From Undibacterium sp. KW1 (GTDB lineage: Bacteria > Pseudomonadota > Gammaproteobacteria > Burkholderiales > Burkholderiaceae_D): a stretch of DNA of 64,000 nucleotides. Location: positions 5,828,001 to 5,892,000 of the forward strand of contig NZ_AP018439.1 in assembly GCF_009937955.1 (NCBI RefSeq). Reading direction: 5' to 3'. How positions within the stretch are numbered: the first letter of the stretch is position 1; every line of letters begins with the position of its first letter. The position numbers and the translations under genes were made by a program. Of the stretch, positions 1-8,776 are shown piece after piece. A model generated the notes under the pieces. That model searched no databases and was not told the DNA's origin. It worked only from the letters and a program-made list of their open reading frames with translations.

Positions 1-287
1 ATATCAGGACAAGTCACCACAAAGATGCCGTCATCCTTGAGCACGCGCAAGATTTCCTTGAGCGCAAACGGCACTTCATGCGGATACAGGTGTTCAATAT
101 TATGGGAGGAATAGACTGCATCGATGGAGCCTGTTTCGACAGCACTCATATCTGTCAGAGTACCTTGTATGTCGGGATTGACCTTGGGATCGATATCAAA
201 ACGTACTTCCTGCCATTCATCTGACTGAAAGAAAGGTGTAGTACCAGATTTGTTTTGCGGGCCGCAGCCTACGTGTAGTAATTTCAA
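1..287 (-). CDS. class I SAM-dependent methyltransferase (partial, C-terminus outside window)
   Basis: The reverse strand reads from a TTG start at 287, preceded by an AGGTGA Shine-Dalgarno, and stays open to the window edge, giving about 95 N-terminal residues. The glycine-rich SAM-binding loop HVGCGPQNKSG comes directly after the start. It is followed by an acidic strand (FDIDP), the segment IDAVYSSHNIEHLYPHE and the strand end FVVTCPD, which together are typical of the methyltransferase type 11 fold with little sequence before motif I. The substrate cannot be told. A hairpin terminator separates it from sapC upstream, so it probably has its own promoter or is read through. Such small methyltransferases are common next to glycosylation and surface-polysaccharide genes, which fits this neighbourhood. 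Confidence 0.75.
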   Translation of the reverse strand, partial: MKLLHVGCGPQNKSGTTPFFQSDEWQEVRFDIDPKVNPDIQGTLTDMSAVETGSIDAVYSSHNIEHLYPHEVPFALKEILRVLKDDGIFVVTCPD

Positions 288-313
288 AGTATCACCTGTA
301 GTTTAAACCAAAA

Positions 314-340
314 GAAAATGGGGCATATAGCCCCATTTTC
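314..340 (-). terminator. Rho-independent terminator after the SapC-family gene
   Basis: An 11-bp perfect stem (314-324 with 330-340) carries a five-base loop. On the minus strand it is followed by a T-rich run. It lies 32 nt after the SapC stop codon and before the methyltransferase start. Confidence 0.75.
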
Positions 341-371
341 CATGCACATTCTATATCAAGTCAAATACAGA

Positions 372-1076
372 TTACTGAACCTGATTTGGACGTGAAGAAG
401 CCAGTGCCACTTTAGGCAGGTGACGGAAAGACGCCCAGTGCAATTCCAGCAGGGACATCAAACCACTACGTACCCAACGTGCCAGTGTTGCATCATCAAG
501 TGCCAGTACTTTTTCACGATCGACAATACGGAAGCCACCGATCAGGTGAACTTCATCGCCTTCACGGAAGTTGAGGTCTTTGGCAACCAATACGCCTGTG
601 GTTTCCAATTCATTCAGAATGAGGCGGCCTTCACGCAGGTTTTTCTCATAGCTGTTCAGCAGTTCCAATACCTTGCCAAAGCTGGGATTGAATTCAGATT
701 TTTCTGTAAATACCAGTTCGCCTTCTTTGGTATTGAACTGTGGCGCATCCATATCAGCAGCCAGCACGTAGTCATCAGTGTCACCGATACGACCCAGGAT
801 GAATGGGTAGCGACGTACATGAACTGGTACATAGGCTTCAGTCCATTGATTTTTTTCATTCAGGAATACGTTGCGTTCTCTCAAACCCAGCACGGCAATC
901 GGGTTGAGCAAACCGGATTGCGAGAACAAGACTGGATAGAACTGAGCGGCCTCAGGGATTTCTGTCGGTGCCAGTGGGGCAGTGGTCAGGCTACGAGCAA
1001 AAGCAAAGTCAGCAGCTGGTTGAAAGCGCAAAGAGGCATGCAGGTTCTTGTCCAGGGTTTGAGCATTTTGAAACAT
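372..1076 (-). CDS. SapC family protein
   Basis: A 234-residue protein that I recognise as the SapC family (Pfam SapC), named after a gene in the Campylobacter fetus S-layer locus; the molecular role of the family is not established. Visible features are the N-terminal PLAPTEIPEAAQFYPVLFS block, the YVPVHVRRYPFILGR core and the C-terminal LLELHWASFRHLPKVA segment. No signal peptide or membrane helix is seen, so it is probably cytoplasmic. The ATG is preceded by TTGGAG at good spacing. The gene stands alone between a terminator and a 345-bp leader. Its closeness to the large S-layer-like gene at 3141-8264 supports a role linked to the surface layer, but that is inference from context. Confidence 0.85.
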   Translation of the reverse strand: MFQNAQTLDKNLHASLRFQPAADFAFARSLTTAPLAPTEIPEAAQFYPVLFSQSGLLNPIAVLGLRERNVFLNEKNQWTEAYVPVHVRRYPFILGRIGDTDDYVLAADMDAPQFNTKEGELVFTEKSEFNPSFGKVLELLNSYEKNLREGRLILNELETTGVLVAKDLNFREGDEVHLIGGFRIVDREKVLALDDATLARWVRSGLMSLLELHWASFRHLPKVALASSRPNQVQ

Positions 1077-1424
1077 AGTAAAACTCCAATAACTAGAAAA
1101 AGCCCATTTCCATTGACGGCATGGGTTAAGCGCCAGGCTTAGATGACATTAAATCGCAAATCAGTATTTATTTTGATCAAAACACGCAAAAAGCGACTAC
1201 TTATATTGAAATGAAGACGTTTTGGTCAAAATCAAGTGCAGTATTGTATCAGCAGCTTAAAGCGATGGCGCTTTTTTCAGCATACAGGCAGTTTCGGGGT
1301 GCTACGTGCTGCAAAATCAAGGCAGACCCTGGGTTGCAGGTGCAACGTTATTCACAAAAACGGTCAATGCCTGATTTTTTCATGCCAGAGCGATAATGGC
1401 ATCATCACAGTCCAGTCGCCAATG
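1077..1424. promoter_or_regulatory. intergenic region with sapC promoter and paired TTTTGRTCAAAA elements
   Basis: This 348-bp gap holds the control region of the SapC gene (transcribed leftward). The palindrome TTTTGATCAAAA lies at 1171-1182, and a near-copy TTTTGGTCAAAA lies at 1220-1231, 49 bp away. They look like a pair of operator half-turn repeats, but I cannot name the regulator. The part next to 1424 is the 3' flank of the SEC-C/TPR gene; no strong terminator is seen there. Confidence 0.35.
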
Positions 1425-2864
1425 CTAGCGCTTACGCCATATCAGCAGATAACCCGGAATGGCCTGCAAATTTTCCATTCTGATGGTCTGTGGCAAACAT
1501 CGCAAAGATGCTAATCCATGTTCAGAGGCCAATTTGTCCAGATAATTGAGTTGATGCGCATAACGGCCACTATTGCGTAGCGTATAGCCGCCTATGCTAC
1601 CGGGAGTGGTAGCAAGACCTGCATCAGCAGCTTCGACAGAAAAGGCAAACACGCCATCGGTGACCAACAAACGGCTGACTTCGGCAATGATGTTATCAAG
1701 CTGCCCCAGATAGACAAAGACATCTGCCGCCGTCACGACTTCATAGCTTGCATTTGCTTCTTGTTGCGTCATGCTCAGCAAATCTGCTTTGATCAACCTG
1801 TGATACAGCTGCCTGGCCTGGGCTTTTGCCAGCATTTTTTCAGACAGATCAACCCCAACGAGACTCACAGCCAGCGGTGCAAGTTCTTTCGCGACCAAAC
1901 CGGTGCCGCAACCCAGATCCAGTATGCGCCATGCCTTCGTGTCAGCCACGCGTAATTGCCTGAGCTCCTGCCCAATAATGACAGGAATCTGGTATTCCAG
2001 CACTTCTTGCAAATGCTGGTCAAAACGCTCGGCATAATCATCAAATACTTTACTGACATAGCTGACTGGTGCCTGGGCACTGGCCTGGCCACTGAGAACA
2101 TGGATGAAATGCTGGGCATTGCCGTGTTCCGGATCAAGGGCGACGGCACGCTGATAGCTGCTGATTGCCTGTGCAGTCTGACCGGCATCCTTGTAAATAT
2201 TTCCCAGACTATTATGAATCTCTGCATGGTTGGGCTGCAGCACAGCAGCACGCTCTGCACATAGTATGGCCTGATCTATGTCCTTACGCTTTTGATAAAT
2301 CAAGGCCAGGTTATTCCAGGGCTCGGCCAGTGATGGATTCAGGCTGCTTGCCCGTTTGTAGGCGGATATCGCCTCTTCCTGCTGTCCCATGTCCTTGTAT
2401 ACATTGCCAATATTGCTGTGTGCCTCGGCATAATCGGGCTTGAGCTTGCAGGCTTGCTGGAAACATGAGAATGCCTGCTCCGGCTGACCGGATTCCCGCA
2501 ATGCCGATCCAAGATTATTCAGGGCGTAAAAATTCCGGGGATTGGCTTGCAAAGAGCGTTGGATAAATTCTATTGCATTTGCATACTCTCCAAGCTGGTG
2601 AGCAGTCACTCCAAATAAATGCAGGGTATCTGCGTGGCCCGGCTGTAGTGCCAGGATTTGCTGATAGATTTGCCTTGCCGCCTCAATTTGCCCATTGTGG
2701 TGCAAGCCCATGCCCTGCTCCAGCCAGGCAGCAATCTGGATTTGCAAGTCTTGCTTTTGCTTGCCTGCCTGCGCCTGAGCGGCGTCGTCTGCAGCCATAC
2801 AACATTGCTTGTATTTCTTCCCACTGCCACAGGAACAGGGATCGTTACGGCTCAATTTTTTCAT
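1425..2864 (-). CDS. SEC-C motif, TPR-repeat methyltransferase
   Basis: A 479-residue protein with three parts. Residues about 4-22 form a SEC-C zinc motif (NDPCSCGSGKKYKQCC), as at the C-terminus of SecA. Residues about 45-280 are TPR repeats (for example ALNNLGSALRESGQPEQAFS and AHSNIGNVYKDMGQQEEAIS). Residues about 315-479 are a class I SAM methyltransferase with motif I ILDLGCGTGLVAKELA. The TPR-plus-methyltransferase part matches the COG4976 type of predicted TPR methyltransferase; the SEC-C motif at the front is the unusual addition. I chose the ATG at 2864 because it puts the SEC-C motif at the N-terminus; an upstream TTG at 2924 would only add an unrelated extension. It lies just downstream of the S-layer-like gene, behind a strong terminator. 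The target is unknown. Confidence 0.8.
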   Translation of the reverse strand: MKKLSRNDPCSCGSGKKYKQCCMAADDAAQAQAGKQKQDLQIQIAAWLEQGMGLHHNGQIEAARQIYQQILALQPGHADTLHLFGVTAHQLGEYANAIEFIQRSLQANPRNFYALNNLGSALRESGQPEQAFSCFQQACKLKPDYAEAHSNIGNVYKDMGQQEEAISAYKRASSLNPSLAEPWNNLALIYQKRKDIDQAILCAERAAVLQPNHAEIHNSLGNIYKDAGQTAQAISSYQRAVALDPEHGNAQHFIHVLSGQASAQAPVSYVSKVFDDYAERFDQHLQEVLEYQIPVIIGQELRQLRVADTKAWRILDLGCGTGLVAKELAPLAVSLVGVDLSEKMLAKAQARQLYHRLIKADLLSMTQQEANASYEVVTAADVFVYLGQLDNIIAEVSRLLVTDGVFAFSVEAADAGLATTPGSIGGYTLRNSGRYAHQLNYLDKLASEHGLASLRCLPQTIRMENLQAIPGYLLIWRKR

Positions 2865-3027
2865 AGACGTTCGCAGGGCTGGCAAAACCAGGAACTCAGG
2901 ATAGATGAAGCTGCATGCTAGCAAAGACTGGGCTTGAACTGCAGAATTTAATCGTCAACATTAAACAAAAATCTCAAACAAAAACCTTCAATAAAAATAC
3001 TGCTGTCAGGAAGGATCAGCAATCATA

Positions 3028-3061
3028 AAAAAACCCACCGCTGTACAGAGGTGGGTTTTTT
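3028..3061. terminator. strong bidirectional terminator after the S-layer-like gene
   Basis: A perfect 12-bp stem of AAAAAACCCACC (3028-3039) and GGTGGGTTTTTT (3050-3061) with a ten-base loop. It has A- and T-runs on both sides and lies about 80 nt after the stop of the large gene on the minus strand. Confidence 0.9.
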
Positions 3062-3140
3062 ATTTTTACACAGCAGGGAGAATCTTCCCTCCCTGCTGCA
3101 TGGGTAGCAAGCTACCCATTTTCCTGCATAGCTTACTGAA

Positions 3141-6100
3141 TTAAGCGATGAAGTCGCCAGCGACGATGGAACCTGCGCCAGTGATTTTAACGATAAAGTC
3201 AGTTGCATCAACTGCACCAGTAGTGCCACCGATGTTTTGGAAGGCGTATGTACCAGCTGCTGTACCTGCGGCTACAGTGATGATGTAAGCCTGAGTGTTC
3301 GCTGCCAGAGCCGCGCCAGCACCAGTTGCTGCTGTAGCGATTGCTGCTGCCAGAGTTGCTACGTCAGCGTTAGCGATGTTCAGTGCGTTCAATGTTGTTG
3401 CATTAACGCCTGTTTTGAACACGTCAGCGCCAGCAACTTTGAAGTTTGCCACTGTATCGATAGAACCGATGTTGGAACGTGTTCCAGCAGTAGTTGCATC
3501 GATAGTTTCAGCACCAGTTGCAGTTGCAGACAGGTTAATTGTATCAACGCCTGTGTTACCGACTACTGATACTGCTGTAGCAGCTGTGCCAGCCAAGTTC
3601 AGAGTTTGGCCGCCTGTACCCAGAGCGACTACGTCGGCTACTGCGCCTTTGTTGAAGTTCAGTGTTACACCAGCACCGTTTTCGTTAGTGAAAGTGTAGC
3701 CAGTTGCAGCAGAGCCAGTCACGTTCAGAGTTTCAACGCCTGTGACCAGAGCATTGATATTCAAGTTAGCACCGATAGCACCGATGTTCAGTGTATCTGC
3801 ACCCAAGCCGCCGTCCAGTGTTGTTGCGCTGGCGATTTGTGTTGCTGTGTAGTTGAATGTATCGTTGCCTGTGCCACCAACAACGCTCACTGTGTTAGTA
3901 CCAGCAGTGAATGTGTTAGTACCGTTAGCCAGTGTGAAGCGTTCCAGCGCTGCGTTAGCAACGATAGTACCAGCTGTAGTCAGAGCGATAGTTTCTGTGT
4001 TACCAGCAGAGAATGCACCTGTGAAGCCATTGTACTGAGCTGCTGTCATGGTGTACACGCCAGTTGCTGCCAATGTCAGGTTTTCAAAGCCAGTGATGTT
4101 GGAACCAGCAACGTTAGCGCCAGCTGCCAATACCAATGTATCTGTACCTGCACCTGCACTGAAAGTACCAGTGTAAGTGAATGCACCCAATGTCAGTTGG
4201 TTAGTACCTGTACCCAGGTTTACATTACCAGCTGCGAAGGATGTACCAGCACCTGTCAGGTCAACAGTATCATTGCCTGTGCCACCGTTCACTGTAGTGA
4301 TACCAGTGGTAGTTGCACCGAAGTTGAAGCTGTTAGCTGCGTTAGCCAGGTTCAGAGTCTTGATGTTGGTGATAGTACCGCCTGTTGTAGTGTTGCCGAT
4401 ATTAACAGTCAGTGCATCACTCAAAGTGATGACATCTGTATCAGCAGCATTACCGTTGACAGTTGTGCCACTCAAAGTTGCAGACAAACCTGTGAAGTTG
4501 TCGTTCACATTCAATGTGCTATTGAATGTTTGACCAGCTACCAGCGCTGTTGGGTTCAATGCTGTACCGCCACCGTTGACTGGGTTAGTACCAACAACAC
4601 CTGTTGTTACTGTTGCACCGCCAGACAATGTCACTGCATTGGATGTAGTGATGTTGTTGACGCTGCCACCAGTTGCATTGGAGGAAGATGTTGTGTCGAT
4701 GACCAATGTGCCGCTAGTGACAGAGATCAGGGACAGATCGATGTTGTTCACGCCAGCGATGTCATCAACGATAGTCAGTTGATGTGGAACATTGCCTGTG
4801 AATGTGATGACTGGTGTGCTCAGGGACAGAGCAGCACGGGCAGCAACCAGAGCAGCGTATTGGGAAGCAGTGATCACAACAGCAGAGTTTGCTGTGATGT
4901 TTTCAATACCGGACAGAGTTGCACCAGCCAGGTTGATCGCACCGTAAGTGACCAGTGTATCGTTACCTGTACCCAGGTTGATCGTGTCTGTCACAACACG
5001 TGCCACGGCATTTGCTGTGGATTGTGCGTTCAGGTTCACACCGTTTTCTGTCGTGTTGTAAGTACCGGCAACATAGTTACCCAGCAAGACAACGCGGTCA
5101 GCACCAGCACCCAGGCTCAGGAAGTTGGCGCCACGGGCCAGAGTCACGTCCAGAGCAGATTGTGCTGTCAATGCGCCTGCATCGATCGATACACCAACAG
5201 TGGCGTTAGCAACGTTGACGTTGTCCAGTGCGCGGATAGTCAGACGTTCTACGTGTGTTGTTGTGTTAGCAGCCTGGTAGCCGTCAACCAGTGCATCAAC
5301 GATCGTGTCGTTCAACTGGATTTGGGACACTTGGGTGACTGCTGTGTCGTTGGTCAGTTCGATGTTACCGATGTTGCTGATACCGTTGAAGTCACCGATC
5401 GCTGCGTTTGTTGCATTGCGCAGTTCGATGACGTCATCATTCTTCTGGCTGTTGTTGGTGGTGTTGTTGTCCACTGCACCGCCGTTGATGGCGTGTGTAC
5501 CATTGAAGTTGGCATCTGTGAAGATGATACGGTCTGCTGTGCGGCTTGCACCTTCTTCGCCGTTGTAGCTGAAGCGGCTTGTGGCGCTCAGGCTACGGGC
5601 GTCGATGACGACTGCGCTTTCAACGGCTGTACCAGCTGTGTCTGCGGCGTTAGCTGCATCATTGGCTGTGTCGTTGTCGTTGACGATAGCCAGAACACCA
5701 CCGTTGTTGTTGGCAGCGATCAGGGCATCTGTCAATGTCAGACGGTAGTTACCTGCACCGTCAACACCGGCGTTGTTGGAGGTACCAACCAGACGGATTG
5801 TTTCGAAACCGGAAACGTTAGTCCATTCAGACGCGCCCAGAGCGATGGTGTCGCCCAGTGCTGCACCTGTCAGGTCGCCGTCGATGACGAGTGTGTCTGT
5901 ACCAGCACCACCTACGACTGTGTCGGAGATTGTCAGGCCAGCACGTGTGTCTTGCAGGTTATCGAAAGTGACTGTGTCGTTACCAGCACCCATCTTGATG
6001 TTTTGCGCGCCGTTAGCTGCACCGCTGGTGGAAACACGAACGATAACGCTGGCTGTTTCTGCGGATGCATCGATGTTAGCGGCGATCAGTTTGATCTGGC

Positions 6101-8264
6101 CAGCTGTTTTGGACAACTCTTGTACGCCAGCGATGTTGGCTGCGGCGCCGCCTGTTGTGTCGATACGGTACAAACCACCGTTACCAGCGACTGTGGTGTC
6201 GAGGTTGAGGAATGTTGTTGTGGAACCAGCACCTGCTGTTGTACCAATCGTGATGGTGCCTGTGTGGGCAGCAACGTTGGCGAGAGCAACTGTGTTGGAT
6301 TCTGTATCAGCATCGACCAGAGTGATGTTTTCAACAGCGTTGGTGTTCAATACGAAGTTGAAACGTGGGTCAACGTTCAAGCCTTCAGCGATCGTGACAG
6401 CAACGGTATCGGATGCACCAGTCGCAGTCGCCAGGTTGGCGTTGATGGTGGATTGGCCGATGGCGTTGGAGCCTGTGTCGCTATGACGGATGGTGATGGC
6501 TGCAGCTTGACCAACACTCAGGTTGTTGAGTGTGAACACGTCTGTACCAGCGACTGGTGCGGAGTTCGCAGGAGCTGCGACGTTGGTGTTGGAGACGTTG
6601 CGAACCAGTACGCCTGTGACGTCTGGCAGTTTGGCGAAGTCAACTGTGGAAGCGGCGTTGTTCAACAACACTTGCACTGCTTCTACTTTGGTGATGATGG
6701 AGGAACCAGCTGCACCGGCTGTGACGTTACCGCCGTTGACGATGACCAGGGTATCTGTACCGTCGCCGCCTGTGATGCTGTCGCCTGTTTCTACTGTGTC
6801 TGCCAGGTAGAATGTGTCGTTACCAGAACCGCCAGTGATGGTGACGTTTTGAACGGAACCGGATGTGTCAGCTTTACCAGTGGTGAAGATGCCATTGCCG
6901 AGGTTCAGGGTCAGGTTGCCTTTGAATGCGGATGCATCAATGGCGGACAGACGGCCTGCTGCTTGGAGGATACCACCGGAGAAGTTGGTGGATTCAATGG
7001 TTGTTACACCATTAACAACATTGGATGTTTGGGCCAGTGTGAGGTCTTTGTCGCCAGTGATGATGACTTTGCCTGCTGTACCTGTGTCCATTGGCAGGTT
7101 CAACGTGCCGATGTTGTTGGTGTTGCCTGTGCTGTTGATGGTCAGTGTTTCGTAACCTTGGTTGCCTACGCCTGCGGCGGATGTGCCGGAGGTGTTTTGA
7201 CCAATGTTGACGGTACCAACTTGGACGTCGGACAGGTTCAGTGTACCTGCATTGGCGCCGAGCAGTGTGCCGTTGCCGAAGGAGAATTCAACGACGCCAG
7301 CGTTGTTGGCGTTGGTGCTTGTCAGGGACAGTGTGTCGAGAACGGATTTGATGTTTTCGATACGGGCAACGTTTGTACCTGCTGTGGAGGCGATACGGTT
7401 GATACCAACATTCTTCAAGCCAGTGGCATCTTGCAAGTCAACGGCAACAACGGCGTTGTTGTTGACGTTTTGTGCATCAGCAGAGCCAGTGAACGTGAAG
7501 TTCGCTGTCTGGATGTTTTTGAGCGTTGGGGTGATGATTGGCGCGCCGTTGTCATTGGAGTTACCCAGTGTGGCTGTCAATTTGTTGTTGGCTGTGGCGG
7601 ATGTGTTGGAGCCTGTCAGGACGTCTTCGTCTTGCAGGGCGTTGACACGGGAACCACCGTTTGGTGTGTAGACGAGGCCAGCTGTGAAGTTTTCTGCTGT
7701 AGCGATGTCTGTGTTGCTGGTCAGTGCGAAGTCTTTAACACCACCACCGTTGACGATGGATGTCAGGACTGCATCTTGAACTGCGATCTGGGATGCTTGT
7801 GTGGCGGAATCCAACACTTTGCTCAACCAGTCCTTGGCCAGGGCTGTGTTGGCTGGCAGGGAGTAGGCAACGATTTCTTCGTTGGTGTCGATGGCTGTTG
7901 TGAAGGATGTCGCAGCGGCAACTTTGGAGTCAACGGCAACTTTGTCTGCACCAGTAGCACCACCGAGGATGGCCAGAGCGGCTTGACCCAGTGTGACTTT
8001 GCCGTTCAACAGTTGACCTGTCCAGTAGTTGAGACCGGCTACGTCAGCTTTGTGGCCGAACAGGTTGTTGTAGATGGTGTTGACGGTGTCTTCTGTTGTT
8101 TTACCAGCGAATACGGTGGCGTATTCTGCTTGTTTGGAGAAGCTGTCGGCGATTTGGTTCAGTGTCAAACCTTGGGCCATCCAGTAGGCCAGACCATTTG
8201 GGTCTGCTGGGCGGTTGAAATAAGCGATGTAAAGCTTTTGGATATCAGCAGCTGTATTAGCCAT
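3141..8264 (-). CDS. S-layer-like secreted protein with DUF4214 and RTX-type repeats
   Basis: A 1707-residue protein dominated by Ala, Thr, Asn, Gly and Val, with no cysteine that I can find, no classical signal peptide and no membrane helix. Residues about 8-120 carry DUF4214-type helices (LYIAYFNRPADPNGLAYW and a second copy IYNNLFGHKADVAGLNYW). The rest is beta-rich with scattered RTX-like calcium motifs (GGSGNDTFYLAD near 475, GAGNDTVTF near 758, GTGNDTLV near 1096, GGTGNDTVDL near 1325, GGTGNDTFNY near 1461). A C-terminal block (DTVANFKVAGADVFKTG, near 1600) resembles the end domain of type I secreted proteins. Size, composition and layout resemble Caulobacter RsaA. AGGAGT precedes the ATG. 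Strongly biased codons suggest very high expression. No type I exporter genes are in the window. A large type I secreted adhesin is the main alternative. Confidence 0.8.
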   Translation of the reverse strand: MANTAADIQKLYIAYFNRPADPNGLAYWMAQGLTLNQIADSFSKQAEYATVFAGKTTEDTVNTIYNNLFGHKADVAGLNYWTGQLLNGKVTLGQAALAILGGATGADKVAVDSKVAAATSFTTAIDTNEEIVAYSLPANTALAKDWLSKVLDSATQASQIAVQDAVLTSIVNGGGVKDFALTSNTDIATAENFTAGLVYTPNGGSRVNALQDEDVLTGSNTSATANNKLTATLGNSNDNGAPIITPTLKNIQTANFTFTGSADAQNVNNNAVVAVDLQDATGLKNVGINRIASTAGTNVARIENIKSVLDTLSLTSTNANNAGVVEFSFGNGTLLGANAGTLNLSDVQVGTVNIGQNTSGTSAAGVGNQGYETLTINSTGNTNNIGTLNLPMDTGTAGKVIITGDKDLTLAQTSNVVNGVTTIESTNFSGGILQAAGRLSAIDASAFKGNLTLNLGNGIFTTGKADTSGSVQNVTITGGSGNDTFYLADTVETGDSITGGDGTDTLVIVNGGNVTAGAAGSSIITKVEAVQVLLNNAASTVDFAKLPDVTGVLVRNVSNTNVAAPANSAPVAGTDVFTLNNLSVGQAAAITIRHSDTGSNAIGQSTINANLATATGASDTVAVTIAEGLNVDPRFNFVLNTNAVENITLVDADTESNTVALANVAAHTGTITIGTTAGAGSTTTFLNLDTTVAGNGGLYRIDTTGGAAANIAGVQELSKTAGQIKLIAANIDASAETASVIVRVSTSGAANGAQNIKMGAGNDTVTFDNLQDTRAGLTISDTVVGGAGTDTLVIDGDLTGAALGDTIALGASEWTNVSGFETIRLVGTSNNAGVDGAGNYRLTLTDALIAANNNGGVLAIVNDNDTANDAANAADTAGTAVESAVVIDARSLSATSRFSYNGEEGASRTADRIIFTDANFNGTHAINGGAVDNNTTNNSQKNDDVIELRNATNAAIGDFNGISNIGNIELTNDTAVTQVSQIQLNDTIVDALVDGYQAANTTTHVERLTIRALDNVNVANATVGVSIDAGALTAQSALDVTLARGANFLSLGAGADRVVLLGNYVAGTYNTTENGVNLNAQSTANAVARVVTDTINLGTGNDTLVTYGAINLAGATLSGIENITANSAVVITASQYAALVAARAALSLSTPVITFTGNVPHQLTIVDDIAGVNNIDLSLISVTSGTLVIDTTSSSNATGGSVNNITTSNAVTLSGGATVTTGVVGTNPVNGGGTALNPTALVAGQTFNSTLNVNDNFTGLSATLSGTTVNGNAADTDVITLSDALTVNIGNTTTGGTITNIKTLNLANAANSFNFGATTTGITTVNGGTGNDTVDLTGAGTSFAAGNVNLGTGTNQLTLGAFTYTGTFSAGAGTDTLVLAAGANVAGSNITGFENLTLAATGVYTMTAAQYNGFTGAFSAGNTETIALTTAGTIVANAALERFTLANGTNTFTAGTNTVSVVGGTGNDTFNYTATQIASATTLDGGLGADTLNIGAIGANLNINALVTGVETLNVTGSAATGYTFTNENGAGVTLNFNKGAVADVVALGTGGQTLNLAGTAATAVSVVGNTGVDTINLSATATGAETIDATTAGTRSNIGSIDTVANFKVAGADVFKTGVNATTLNALNIANADVATLAAAIATAATGAGAALAANTQAYIITVAAGTAAGTYAFQNIGGTTGAVDATDFIVKITGAGSIVAGDFIA

Positions 8265-8365
8265 TTAGAACTCCTAATTTATGATTTAAAAGGTGCGAAG
8301 CTTGCTTTTTAGGCACTTACTCGCGTTACGGCAAGCAGATAATCGCAGAAGCACCCAACTGAAGA

Positions 8366-8381
8366 TGTGACTGAAATCACA
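8366..8381. promoter_or_regulatory. perfect CRP-type binding site upstream of the S-layer gene
   Basis: TGTGACTGAAATCACA matches the TGTGA-N6-TCACA consensus at all ten fixed positions. Its centre (8373.5) is 36.5 bp from the last base of a minus-strand TTATCT hexamer (8342-8337). That is the geometry expected for an activator overlapping the -35 region (class II). The start codon is about 109 bp downstream of the centre. Confidence 0.7.
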
Positions 8382-8685
8382 TTTTCAAAAAAAAGCAAAA
8401 CTTAACAACATTTGGCTTGTATTCCGAAATTTTTCATTTGCTCTGCAGAAACAGCTTTCAAATGAAAAGCCTAGATATGACTTTGCCAACCTACAATTAT
8501 AAGGCCTGACTTGAAGTAAACCAAAATGAATATTTCGTTACATCAAATTACAAAACCATTTACATACTTCAGTATTAAATTAAGTACCAGAAAAGCTTGG
8601 CAATACACTGACCTGAACGACACTTTTAAGTTCAAGGCATATATATATACAGTCAATATTATTTATGCACTTAATCGTGTCATAC

Positions 8686-8721
8686 AAATAAAAAGGGCTT
8701 CCGCAGAAGCCCTTTTTATTT
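8686..8721. terminator. bidirectional terminator after the FecR-domain gene
   Basis: A perfect 15-bp stem, AAATAAAAAGGGCTT (8686-8700) with AAGCCCTTTTTATTT (8707-8721), and a six-base loop. It lies 56 nt beyond the stop codon of the minus-strand FecR-domain gene. Confidence 0.9.
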
Positions 8722-8776
8722 AAGACTGTTTAAGACTGGTTTGGGCTAATTATTTAGCAAAACCTGGCACGAGCAC

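Larger units (their letters stand above)
8265..8776. promoter_or_regulatory. S-layer gene promoter region
   Basis: The 512-bp gap holds the leftward promoter of the S-layer-like gene: a perfect CRP-type site (8366-8381), a -10 element ATTATCTG (minus strand, 8336-8343), and a leader of roughly 65 nt with an AGGAGT ribosome site next to the ATG. Further upstream a 10-bp perfect inverted repeat pairs TTTTCATTTG (8431-8440) with CAAATGAAAA (8459-8468). The rest, about 8500-8685, is AT-rich. It contains only a 65-codon frame (8526-8723) that runs through the FecR gene's terminator and has no coding look. Confidence 0.6.

Noticed and set aside
3606..8312. 1568-codon open frame on the strand opposite the S-layer-like gene
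   Set aside because: Its product is an implausible Cys/Val/Asp/Ser mixture. It is open only because the real gene uses a narrow set of codons (GCT, GTT, AAC, ACC), whose complements rarely give stops.
8526..8723. 65-codon frame upstream of the S-layer gene
   Set aside because: It reads through the strong terminator at 8686-8721 and has no ribosome site.
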